Made by a program: the position numbers and the translations under genes | Part shown: in pieces, positions 16,449-23,882 of the stretch | How the letters are laid out: each line of letters starts with the position of its first letter | How positions within the stretch are numbered: position 1 is the stretch's first letter | Notes under the pieces: generated by a model | Database searches by the model: none | What the model saw: the letters and a program-made list of their open reading frames with translations, nothing else | Told to the model about the DNA's origin: nothing | DNA from: CALGLS01 sp965222105 | GTDB taxonomy: Bacteria; Bacteroidota; Bacteroidia; Chitinophagales; Saprospiraceae | DNA: 64,000 bases | Direction of reading: 5' to 3' | Assembly: GCA_965222105.1 (NCBI GenBank) | Contig: CBDCTQ010000009.1 | Span: forward strand, 1 to 64,000

Positions 16449-18482
16449 ATGAATTTTCATCTCTTTCGCGTAATCGGCCGACTGATGCTCCTCCTCATGT
16501 TGACCATTGCTCAAGCCGGTATTTTTGCGCAAAGCAATACCCCCTCTACCTACGATCTCTATCACCAGGAGGGGCTTCGCTTCCACGAAAAAGGCAATTA
16601 TGCCGAGGCCGTCATCTACTACGACATGGCCATCGAGGCCGACCCTGCCTGCATCAAATGCCTCTACAACCGGGGGTTGGCCCTCATCCAGTTGGAAAAA
16701 TACCACAAGGCACTGTTCGACTTCGACCGCATCCTCCAGCTCGACCCCATCGATGTAGGAGCCTACGAACAAAGGGGGCACCTCCGGTATCTGACCGGCG
16801 ATGCATTGGGAGCTGCTGCCGATTTTTCGATGGCTGTCAAAAGCCGTCCTTCGGCCGTGGCCTACACCAACCGGGGAATGGCCTACCTCAACGCACAACA
16901 ATACGTCGAGGCGATCCGCGACCTGGAAAATGCCGTCCGCCTCGACCCCGATGACGGGGCAGCGCACCGGGCTCTCGGCGATGCCTTCTTTGCTGCTGGC
17001 GATTATGACAGCGCCCTTCCCTATTACGACACCGTTTTGCGCCTCGACCCGACTGACATCGTGGCCCTCAACAACCGGGGCAATACCTATATGAAGATGG
17101 GCCTCACCGGTCAGGCCCTCGCCGATTACAACAAGAGTATTACCACCCTGCCCAACAGCCTCACCTATACCAACCGGGCCAAATATTGGCTTCAGCAAGG
17201 CGATTTTGAAAAAGCCCTTGACGACAGTCGCGCAGCCTCCCAGCTCGACGCCAAAAGCCCGGAGGCTTATTACTGTGTCGGGCTGGTGGAAAATGCCCGG
17301 GGCAACCACAGCATTGCTGCCGATAATTTCAACAAAGCCCTCTCCCTCGACGACCAGCAGCACGCCTATTACAATGGCCGTGGTCTGGCCCTCTTTCAGC
17401 TACGCGAATACGAAGACGCCCTGTCCGATTTTGAAAATGCGGTAGCCCTCCACCCCGCCGATGCCGCTGCCAAAGAACGCATCGCCGACTGCCGGCGCCA
17501 AATCCAGCAAGGGGTTGCCGTCCATACAACCAAAGAAGAACAACCCGGCGAATTTACCGACAAGGGTAGTCCACTGGTAGAATACACCATTCTGGCTACC
17601 AGTCCCGATACGAAGTCCGCCCTTTCGGAAAAAGTGGAGGGGGCTCCGCAGGAACGGCTCTATGACCGGGGCGGGACCTTCCGGCAATCCAATATGTCAC
17701 CATCAACTACTTCCCTCGCCGACCAAGCCCTGCAACTACAGGAAATGGGTACTTACCTCCTTACCGAAAAAGCCTACGAAAAAGCCATCGAAAAATTCGA
17801 CCAGGCAATACATGCCAATCCCCAACTAGCTGCATCTTACAAAGGGCGGGCCACCTGTTGGGCCCAAACCGGACAGCCGCAAAAAGCCCTGGCTGACTGG
17901 GCCCAATACCTGGCACTGAACCCCACCGACGCCGATGCCTACAACGAGCGGGGGCAGCTCCGAATACGTACTGGCAACGTTTTTGGAGCAGAGGAAGATT
18001 ACAACACGGGGCTTGCCCTTCAACCCCTGCACTCCGGCCTGCTGGCCAACCGCGGCAAATGGTATGTCAGCCAGGGTAAATCAAAGGCAGCCATTGCCGA
18101 TTTTACGAAAGTGCTGGAAGCCCATCCCCACCACGCCGGTATTTACCACCAGCGGGGTATGGCCTGGTTTGAACTCAAAGACTATCAACAAGCAGCCCAG
18201 GACGCCGGGCGAGCCATTGGCGCAAGCAATGTGGAGCGGTACGAGTACTATTTTTTGCGAGCCAAAGCCCAGCGACGATTGCGCCGCCTCGTCGATGCAT
18301 TGGGCAATTTGGAGAAAACCATTTCTTTGAGCCCAGGCTTTATTGAAGCCTACCTGCATCGCGCTGTTGTCAAAGGACAAATGGGCGACCAATCGGGTGC
18401 CTGCCGCGACTACGAGAAGGCCCTGTCGTTGGGGTATATCCCAACGGCTGGCAGCAAATGGAACCAAATTTGTAAAAAATAG
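16449..18482 (+). CDS. Exported tetratricopeptide-repeat protein
   Basis: The 677-residue protein has a signal peptide (1-27, ending in AGIFAQ). Two arrays of TPR units follow: about 33-340 with roughly nine repeats and about 430-675 with roughly seven. A non-repetitive low-complexity linker joins them. Repeat consensus positions (W/Y..G, A...F..A/LDP) are clear, for example KYHKALFDFDRILQLDP. TPR arrays are protein-interaction scaffolds; no catalytic domain is present, so the partner is unknown. Location is periplasmic or surface. The gene has no obvious operon partner, although a -7-like box for the next gene overlaps its end. Confidence 0.85.
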   Translation: MNFHLFRVIGRLMLLLMLTIAQAGIFAQSNTPSTYDLYHQEGLRFHEKGNYAEAVIYYDMAIEADPACIKCLYNRGLALIQLEKYHKALFDFDRILQLDPIDVGAYEQRGHLRYLTGDALGAAADFSMAVKSRPSAVAYTNRGMAYLNAQQYVEAIRDLENAVRLDPDDGAAHRALGDAFFAAGDYDSALPYYDTVLRLDPTDIVALNNRGNTYMKMGLTGQALADYNKSITTLPNSLTYTNRAKYWLQQGDFEKALDDSRAASQLDAKSPEAYYCVGLVENARGNHSIAADNFNKALSLDDQQHAYYNGRGLALFQLREYEDALSDFENAVALHPADAAAKERIADCRRQIQQGVAVHTTKEEQPGEFTDKGSPLVEYTILATSPDTKSALSEKVEGAPQERLYDRGGTFRQSNMSPSTTSLADQALQLQEMGTYLLTEKAYEKAIEKFDQAIHANPQLAASYKGRATCWAQTGQPQKALADWAQYLALNPTDADAYNERGQLRIRTGNVFGAEEDYNTGLALQPLHSGLLANRGKWYVSQGKSKAAIADFTKVLEAHPHHAGIYHQRGMAWFELKDYQQAAQDAGRAIGASNVERYEYYFLRAKAQRRLRRLVDALGNLEKTISLSPGFIEAYLHRAVVKGQMGDQSGACRDYEKALSLGYIPTAGSKWNQICKK

Positions 18483-18483
18483 C

Positions 18484-18491
18484 TACTTTTG
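18484..18491 (+). promoter_or_regulatory. Candidate -7 box upstream of the DksA/TraR-like gene
   Basis: TACTTTTG fits TAnnTTTG and lies directly after the TPR gene stop. No TTG is seen at 19-22 nt, so support is partial. It would give a leader of about 120 nt. Confidence 0.3.
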
Positions 18492-18619
18492 CGGCAATAA
18501 TCGACGAGAGCGTGTGTTTAATACAAGCATTAAGCACACCTCCGGTAAGTACGCTTTTTCCTTTTAGATGCCTCCACAATTGATGCATCTTTATTTTGAA
18601 CATATGTAAAACGTTGGTT

Positions 18620-18991
18620 ATGAGAAACAACATTGGAAAAAAATCGAGATACAGCGACAAAGAACTGGCTGAATTTGAAGAGTTGATCGATCAAAAACTG
18701 AATGAAGCCAGGGAGCAATTGAATTTTTATGTATCGCTATTGGCAGAGTCGGCCAATGTACAAGACAACAAAGTACGTGGCCTCGACGATGGCACCGGCA
18801 CGGCCGAAAACGAACGTTTGTCGAACATGGCCGCCCGCCTCAACAAACACATCCAACACCTCGAAAATGCCAAGATCCGCATCAAAAACAAGGTGTATGG
18901 CATTTGCCGGGTTACGGGTGAACGGATATCGAAAGAACGGCTTCGCGCCGTACCCCATGCCACCCTAAGCATCAAAGCCAAGCAACAATAG
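18620..18991 (+). CDS. TraR/DksA-family protein lacking the zinc-finger cysteines
   Basis: The 123-residue protein has the DksA/TraR layout: an N-terminal coiled-coil region (about 10-80) and a C-terminal finger-like segment with YGICRVTGERISKERLRAVP. Only one of the four zinc-ligand cysteines is present. This Cys-poor form is, to my knowledge, the usual Bacteroidota version. Family members bind RNA polymerase in the secondary channel and modulate initiation, often with ppGpp; that role is inferred here. The start at MRNNIGKK is preferred over an upstream GTG/TTG-type extension. It is followed 91 nt downstream by lspA, a common pairing in the phylum. Confidence 0.9.
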   Translation: MRNNIGKKSRYSDKELAEFEELIDQKLNEAREQLNFYVSLLAESANVQDNKVRGLDDGTGTAENERLSNMAARLNKHIQHLENAKIRIKNKVYGICRVTGERISKERLRAVPHATLSIKAKQQ

Positions 18992-19082
18992 GAAGCATAG
19001 GAGGGGATACCAGGTGAAAACCGCTCGCATCGATGCCGCTTTTATAGTGGCGCCTCATCAGTGAACACAAACATCCACTTTA

Positions 19083-19820
19083 TTGAGTAAATCGCTAACG
19101 GTAGGTCTGATAATCGCATTCGTTCTGATATTGGATCAGAGCCTGAAGATATGGGTCAAGACTCATATGTCTTATGGGGATGAAATATCTCTGTTGGGGT
19201 TCGATTGGGCATTGCTGCATTTTGTGGAAAACAATGGGATGGCCTTTGGCCTGTCTATTGGTGGGGAGTACGGCAAGCTGGCGCTCAGCCTGTTTCGGAT
19301 ACTTGCCGTTCTGTTTTTGTTTTATTTCATCAGGCAATTGATCCGGGCCAGGGTAGGTATGGGTCTTCTGGCCAGCTTTGCATTGATACTGGCGGGAGCG
19401 CTGGGCAACATCATCGACAGCGCCTTTTACGGCTTGATCTTTTCGGCCTCGCCCACCTATCATGGTGGTGGGGTGGCTACTTTGTTTCCTCCCGAAGGAG
19501 GCTACGCTGGATTTTTGCATGGCAAGGTCGTCGACATGCTGTACTTTCCGATGGCCGAAGGTTTTTTCCCCGACTGGTTTCCTTTTTGGGGAGGGGAGCC
19601 TTTTCTTTTTTTTCGGCCCGTATTCAACCTGGCCGATACGGCAATCACCATAGGAGTGCTCAGCATTTTGTTGTTTCACCGCAGTTTTTTTGGCAGAGAC
19701 ATGGGCCGGAGCCAGGCCGCTGAGGAAAGACAAACGGTGGATGTCCAGGAAGTGTCACCAGAACAAACTCCTTCCGGCCTCGACACACTGGCCGACGATA
19801 AAAAATCAACACCCCCTTGA
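19083..19820 (+). CDS. lspA: Lipoprotein signal peptidase (signal peptidase II)
   Basis: LspA is an inner-membrane aspartyl protease that removes signal peptides from diacylglyceryl-prolipoproteins. The 245-residue protein has four transmembrane segments and the two catalytic aspartates (GKVVDMLYFP and FNLADTAIT), plus the HFVENNGMAFGL and LGNIID motifs. It carries the Bacteroidota-type extended periplasmic loop (about 125-175) and a charged, Pro-rich C-terminal tail of about 35 residues that is not needed for catalysis. The only plausible start is TTG at 19083; the first in-frame ATG would remove transmembrane segment 1. It is followed by tRNA-Cys. Confidence 0.95.
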   Translation: MSKSLTVGLIIAFVLILDQSLKIWVKTHMSYGDEISLLGFDWALLHFVENNGMAFGLSIGGEYGKLALSLFRILAVLFLFYFIRQLIRARVGMGLLASFALILAGALGNIIDSAFYGLIFSASPTYHGGGVATLFPPEGGYAGFLHGKVVDMLYFPMAEGFFPDWFPFWGGEPFLFFRPVFNLADTAITIGVLSILLFHRSFFGRDMGRSQAAEERQTVDVQEVSPEQTPSGLDTLADDKKSTPP

Positions 19821-19861
19821 CCAGTATCTAAAAAAAGCCATATATTTGTGGCCGCATTGAT

Positions 19862-19932
19862 GGTCGCGTGGCCGAGTGGTTAGGCAGAGGTCTGCAAAAC
19901 CTCGTACAGCGGTTCGAGTCCGCTCGCGACCT
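19862..19932 (+). tRNA. tRNA-Cys (GCA)
   Basis: A complete cloverleaf: acceptor GGTCGCG/CGCGACC with discriminator T, a D arm, and anticodon stem GAGGT/ACCTC with loop CTGCAAA. The anticodon is GCA at 19894-19896, and the T arm has GGTTCGAGTCC. U73 is the expected cysteine identity base. The CCA end is not encoded. Confidence 0.97.
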
Positions 19933-19947
19933 CGAGGAATTTTTCGC

Positions 19948-19985
19948 AAAGCCCTTTGGTTCTTTTGGAGCCAAAGGGCTTTCGA
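19948..19985 (+). terminator. Strong hairpin terminator after tRNA-Cys
   Basis: A perfect 12-bp stem AAAGCCCTTTGG / CCAAAGGGCTTT with an 11-nt loop, 15 nt after the tRNA. The run of T is short, but the A/T flanks also allow function on the minus strand, where it would terminate the transcript of the glycosyltransferase gene. Confidence 0.75.
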
Positions 19986-20037
19986 ATGTTTAAGCTCGTT
20001 CTTCAGGCAAGATGTTGCCTGTCTCTCTCCGCCCGGT

Positions 20038-21462
20038 TTATCTTTCTGAAATGATCGTGGCTTTGCGGTCGCATCTCCAAATGCAAATCGTTTTATCGCG
20101 GTAAGCGGTAAATTCCTTCACCAAAGAAGTCGAATAATTCGACTGGTAATACTTCATTGTACGATCATACTCCCTGCACCGCCACTCCAAATAGTCCGAT
20201 TGAATCAGAAAGAGTTGATCGAGTGACTGAAAATTGGCTTCTTTCAGACGATGTATCGGCACAAAAGGTTGTTCCATTGCAGCAAACCAAAAATCGGGAA
20301 CGCCTACCACCGGCAAGGTCGTATCGCCGATTGCTTCCCTGATTTCTGCAATGATCTTTTCAAAGTTGTAACTGCTGTTGTAATAAAAATGTAGCCCATA
20401 GTAGAGGCTCATACACAAAGTAAGCACCCCTACAAATTTTCGGAGTTGCCCCAACTGCTCGAACGTATAAAAATACAACAGAATGAACGCCGGGAAAATA
20501 TGCACCATGTAGTTGCGGTTTTCCCGTCGGGTTATTAATGTTGATACCAACACAACGATCACCAGGATGGTCAAAAAGCGGTTGCGTTTCGACAAGCCCT
20601 TTCGGAAATACAACCCAAGCGCCACCAAAAACAAGACAAACTCCCAGATACGGGAGTACCAGTCGTAATTGATAAAATAGCTCAAAATGTAATTATTAAG
20701 GGGCGTGCCCATATCCCGTTTTTCCCCGATCAGGGTTGCCAGATCCACCCATGAAAAATGAGCCCCATGCAACCAAAAATAATAGCCCAGGGCCGTCAAT
20801 CCACCTAAGCTAAATGGTAAAAATATCCGCCAAAACCCTCCTGATTTTGCAATAAGCTCCTCCTTGTGGTAAATCGCATAGGCCAACAGGAAAAACAATC
20901 CTACCAACCCCATGATGTGTGCCTCGAAAGCAAACCCCGTAAGCAAAGCGGCCCAGAAATACCTTTTGCGAATAAACAAAAGTAATTGTAAAGACAGGAC
21001 AAATCCTACAAAAGCCTCCGGCCGGGCACAATGGGCTGCAAAGAAAAACGGCGGAAAAAGCGGCATGAAAAGGACCGTAAGTTGCCTAACCTTCTTTGAA
21101 AATGGAAGCTGCCGCAAAATGAAATACCATACCCCCACCGTCATCCAAACAAAAAAGGAGCTGATCAGGAAAGCATTGCTTTTGGTCCAACCCAACCAGT
21201 CGAGCAATTGCCCGACCACCATAGCATAGGTGATGCCGAAATACTGCACGTGACCAGCCGTTCCAGCATCGATGAATACGAGATCACACGCAACACCCAA
21301 ACGCGAAATGTTCCAGACATTCGACAGCACCCAGGCATCGTCGACGTAGTAAATGTTGTAGTTGACGTGAACAAAGGCATAGGCCAATATTCCCAAAATA
21401 ACAGGCAGGACAGGTAAAAAGCGATCTCCCCACCCATACGGACGGGAAGACCATTCGTTCAT
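20038..21462 (-). CDS. GT-C type membrane glycosyltransferase (PMT/ArnT-like)
   Basis: The 474-residue protein has roughly ten to twelve transmembrane segments and an acidic pair in the first external loop (YYVDDAWVLSN near 39-49), the hallmark of polyprenyl-phosphate-sugar-dependent GT-C enzymes. A soluble C-terminal domain of about 90 residues follows (from about 385). It probably transfers a sugar from a lipid carrier to an acceptor in the periplasm; donor and acceptor cannot be told from sequence. The ATG giving MNEWSSRPYGWG is preferred over an upstream ATG that adds 16 residues. The gene stands alone between tRNA-Cys and the sigma-factor pair. Confidence 0.75.
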   Translation of the reverse strand: MNEWSSRPYGWGDRFLPVLPVILGILAYAFVHVNYNIYYVDDAWVLSNVWNISRLGVACDLVFIDAGTAGHVQYFGITYAMVVGQLLDWLGWTKSNAFLISSFFVWMTVGVWYFILRQLPFSKKVRQLTVLFMPLFPPFFFAAHCARPEAFVGFVLSLQLLLFIRKRYFWAALLTGFAFEAHIMGLVGLFFLLAYAIYHKEELIAKSGGFWRIFLPFSLGGLTALGYYFWLHGAHFSWVDLATLIGEKRDMGTPLNNYILSYFINYDWYSRIWEFVLFLVALGLYFRKGLSKRNRFLTILVIVVLVSTLITRRENRNYMVHIFPAFILLYFYTFEQLGQLRKFVGVLTLCMSLYYGLHFYYNSSYNFEKIIAEIREAIGDTTLPVVGVPDFWFAAMEQPFVPIHRLKEANFQSLDQLFLIQSDYLEWRCREYDRTMKYYQSNYSTSLVKEFTAYRDKTICIWRCDRKATIISER

Positions 21463-21630
21463 GACGAATAGTTTCACAGCTTTATATTTTTGTTGTTGTC
21501 CTCCGAGCACACCGATGCCAGGAGAATTGATGTCAATTCACAATTAATCTGTATTCAAAAACAAATGGATCGGTAGCCGCCGTATTGAAGAAAAAAAATG
21601 ACTGGCAGCTTCTATCTGTTCGTGGATGCC

Positions 21631-22983
21631 TTACTCAAAGGTATACTTAAATCCGCCACTAAACTTCAGGAGTTCCAGGTCTTCGTACCGGTATTTTCCT
21701 TTATCCAGGTCAAACTGCGAACTACCCTCCACCAGGAAGTACCAGTTTTTGTTGAGACGAAGTTGAAAACCGAGCGAAGTCCATATCCCGTTTAAGTCGA
21801 AGGCGTTGGGCAGCAAACTGTTTTGGCTAACGAAATGAGTAGCCCCTTGCAAGGAGGTGTACTCGTATTCCAGCCTCGACCGGGTACTCTTGCTCGCCAC
21901 GATCCCAAAGCCGACGTAGGGATAAAAATGTCGGATGGGGTTGATGAGGTATTTAAATCCAAAAGGTATCTGGAGGTAATTAAAATCGCCCTTTATATTC
22001 GTCAATAAATCTTCCTGGTTAGAAGAGGGCAAATCGGGAAAGCCCTTTGGAGTGCCCGGTTCATCTTCTTCGATTCTTCTGTTGAAATCATTTGAAAAAT
22101 ACTCCGCTCCCAGCGTGAATACAAAATGATCGCCCATATGGAGGTCGGCATAAGCACTACCTCTGAGGTTAAAACCACTACTGCCCAGATTCAAACTGGT
22201 AAACGTGCCCATCATCCCCGACAGGGAGAACCGGGTGGGCTTCATTTTCTGTAAGTAATAAGATAGCTTTTTTCGTTGTTTACGTGCTGCTACCTCCATC
22301 AGGGGGAAGTTGGCTGCAGGGGCAATAACCTCCAGGGTCAAAGTACGGGTTGGTAGTGTTGGCAGAGGTTGTAGCAGAGTGCTCCTGGTGTAGAGCGGTT
22401 TGTTAGGGGCCTGGATGTTCAACTGGCGCTGGCTTTTGCGCAGATGTTGGTTGTAGTTCAAAAGAACGAGCTGCGGGAAATCGAAAGCAGCCAATGGGGA
22501 GGAAGATGCCGGGATCGCGGCGTGTCCACTTTTCATCTGATCGATGTTCATTATTGGTGGACTGAAAAAGGATGCTTTTGCCACAGCAAACTCCCTCCGT
22601 GAGTAATTGGCTGATGTGTGTTCTTCCGACCGGCCGACCAGTTGGCCGCCTACTTCTACCAGGTTGTAGATCGTGTCGTAAATAACGGTTACGTGTTTTT
22701 CGGTCGTATTGCTCGTCAGGTTCTCTTCCCAGGCTTGTATTTGTTGTTCCAGTTGCGAAACTTTTTTCATAGCTTTATAATGCTTCGCGTAAAACAGAAG
22801 CGCAAGCCCGGTGGTAAAAATTGCCAATAATAAAGGCCAACTTCCGAAGAATCCCGCAGCGTTCTTTTGTTGTTTTTCTTTTTTGAGCCGCGACGAAAGG
22901 TCTTCCCAGAGTCTTTCCTCGAAAGGAAGTTCCGGAGGATTGCTCATTTTATCCCGGATATTTTTTTCAAAATTAGCTTCCAT
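21631..22983 (-). CDS. Anti-sigma-like membrane protein with C-terminal outer-membrane barrel-like domain
   Basis: The 450-residue protein is encoded right after an ECF sigma factor and overlaps it by 11 nt (ATGGAAGCTAA). Residues 1-45 (LPFEERLWEDLSSRL) look like the short cytoplasmic anti-sigma-like head of Bacteroidota proteins. A single transmembrane helix (about 50-72) and a coiled coil follow. A long linker comes next, then about 200 C-terminal residues of alternating strands (RFSLSGMMGTFTSLNLG to FSGGFKYTFE) like a small OMP_b-brl/PorT barrel. This suggests a direct link between envelope state and the sigma factor, but that is inference. The start at 22983 is set by translational coupling. 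Confidence 0.7.
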   Translation of the reverse strand: MEANFEKNIRDKMSNPPELPFEERLWEDLSSRLKKEKQQKNAAGFFGSWPLLLAIFTTGLALLFYAKHYKAMKKVSQLEQQIQAWEENLTSNTTEKHVTVIYDTIYNLVEVGGQLVGRSEEHTSANYSRREFAVAKASFFSPPIMNIDQMKSGHAAIPASSSPLAAFDFPQLVLLNYNQHLRKSQRQLNIQAPNKPLYTRSTLLQPLPTLPTRTLTLEVIAPAANFPLMEVAARKQRKKLSYYLQKMKPTRFSLSGMMGTFTSLNLGSSGFNLRGSAYADLHMGDHFVFTLGAEYFSNDFNRRIEEDEPGTPKGFPDLPSSNQEDLLTNIKGDFNYLQIPFGFKYLINPIRHFYPYVGFGIVASKSTRSRLEYEYTSLQGATHFVSQNSLLPNAFDLNGIWTSLGFQLRLNKNWYFLVEGSSQFDLDKGKYRYEDLELLKFSGGFKYTFE

Positions 22984-23563
22984 TACCAAATTTTTGATCC
23001 CGGCTCCAATCGGGATATTTTGTACGCAACTGTTCCTGGAGCAGTTTACGGGCTCTTGCATAATTGGACCTCACCGTACCCACGCTGATGCTTAGTTGTT
23101 CCGCTATTTCGTGGTGTTTGTACTCATCGATGGCCCTAAGGTTAAAAACCAGTCGATAAGCTGGCGGCAACAATTGAATTTCTTCCAACAGGTCTTCGAA
23201 CAGCAAATTGTCCAGCCCCATGTTGCTTTCGGCGTTGAAAAACCCCACCTCTTCGACCGGAGTAGGGTCCAGCTTTATTTTGTGATATTTCCGCTGGTAA
23301 TCGATCGCTGTGCGTATGAGTATGCTCCGTAGCCATTGCTTAAAGTCATAGGTAGGGTCGTATCGATCTAAATTGACAAGTGCCTTGAAAAAAGACTCAT
23401 TGAGCACCTCTTCTGCTTCCGACCTGTTGGCACAATACCGCAGCGCTATACTCATAGCATAACTATAAAACAGCCGGTAGAGTGCCTTTTGGGCGTCCTC
23501 GTTGCCCCTCAGGCAAGCCTGGACGATGAGGGTGATATTCCGTTTTTCTTTGTTCAATGGCAT
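22973..23563 (-). CDS. ECF-type RNA polymerase sigma factor
   Basis: The 196-residue protein has region 2 (about 20-90: YRLFYSYAMSIALRYCAN, then the NESFFKALVNLDRYD segment) and region 4 (about 125-175). Region 4 carries a helix-turn-helix (HHEIAEQLSISVGTVRSNYARARKLL). These regions bind -10 and -35 promoter elements. It is co-transcribed and 11-nt overlapping with the membrane/barrel protein gene, the likely regulator. A promoter-terminator unit lies 70-175 nt upstream and may control it. Confidence 0.93.
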   Translation of the reverse strand: MPLNKEKRNITLIVQACLRGNEDAQKALYRLFYSYAMSIALRYCANRSEAEEVLNESFFKALVNLDRYDPTYDFKQWLRSILIRTAIDYQRKYHKIKLDPTPVEEVGFFNAESNMGLDNLLFEDLLEEIQLLPPAYRLVFNLRAIDEYKHHEIAEQLSISVGTVRSNYARARKLLQEQLRTKYPDWSRDQKFGNGS

Positions 23564-23632
23564 TTAAGCCTGTTTTCTTATGTACCAGTACGTAGATTTA
23601 TTGGAAAGCGTGGCGTCAGGTGGGTAAAATAC

Positions 23633-23669
23633 AAAAAAACTCCTATGTCGGAGGCTGCTGACATAGGAG
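23633..23669 (-). terminator. Strong hairpin terminator or attenuator upstream of the sigma gene
   Basis: On the minus strand a perfect 10-bp stem CTCCTATGTC/GACATAGGAG with a 10-nt loop is followed by seven T. It lies 70 nt before the sigma-factor ATG and about 215 nt after the CHAT-like gene stop. Confidence 0.8.
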
Positions 23670-23701
23670 AATTAAAAACAATAAATACTATGAGAAACTA
23701 C
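23633..23701 (-). ncRNA. Candidate small RNA or attenuated leader of about 70 nt
   Basis: A well-formed promoter (23738-23708) predicts transcription starting near 23701, and a rho-independent terminator ends at 23633. The short unit has no open reading frame of note. It could be a free-standing sRNA, or an attenuated leader of the sigma gene whose read-through is regulated. Confidence 0.45.
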
Positions 23702-23707
23702 ACACCA

Positions 23708-23738
23708 CAAAGATACAGGCAAAACCCACTCCCCCCAA
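23708..23738 (-). promoter_or_regulatory. Promoter upstream of the terminator/sigma gene
   Basis: On the minus strand TTG (23738-23736), a 20-nt spacer, then TATCTTTG (23715-23708). This is a full Bacteroidota-type promoter. Confidence 0.65.
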
Positions 23739-23882
23739 GCCCTTTTTAGGCAATGGGTTGCCCCGACAGACCAGTTGTCCTTTTGAATTAGGAAGCGGCA
23801 AAAAAGAAACATAGCAGAGCTTAAATACGGAAGAATAAAAAAACATATATACAAAACAATAATTTCACAAAAGTTATTTTTC

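Noticed and set aside
22612..22631. Sequence resembling a sequencing adapter (translation RSEEHTS in the barrel-protein gene)
   Set aside because: About three mismatches in 19 bases to the adapter, the frame continues through it with normal codon use, and only this short stretch is similar; coincidence is likelier than contamination.
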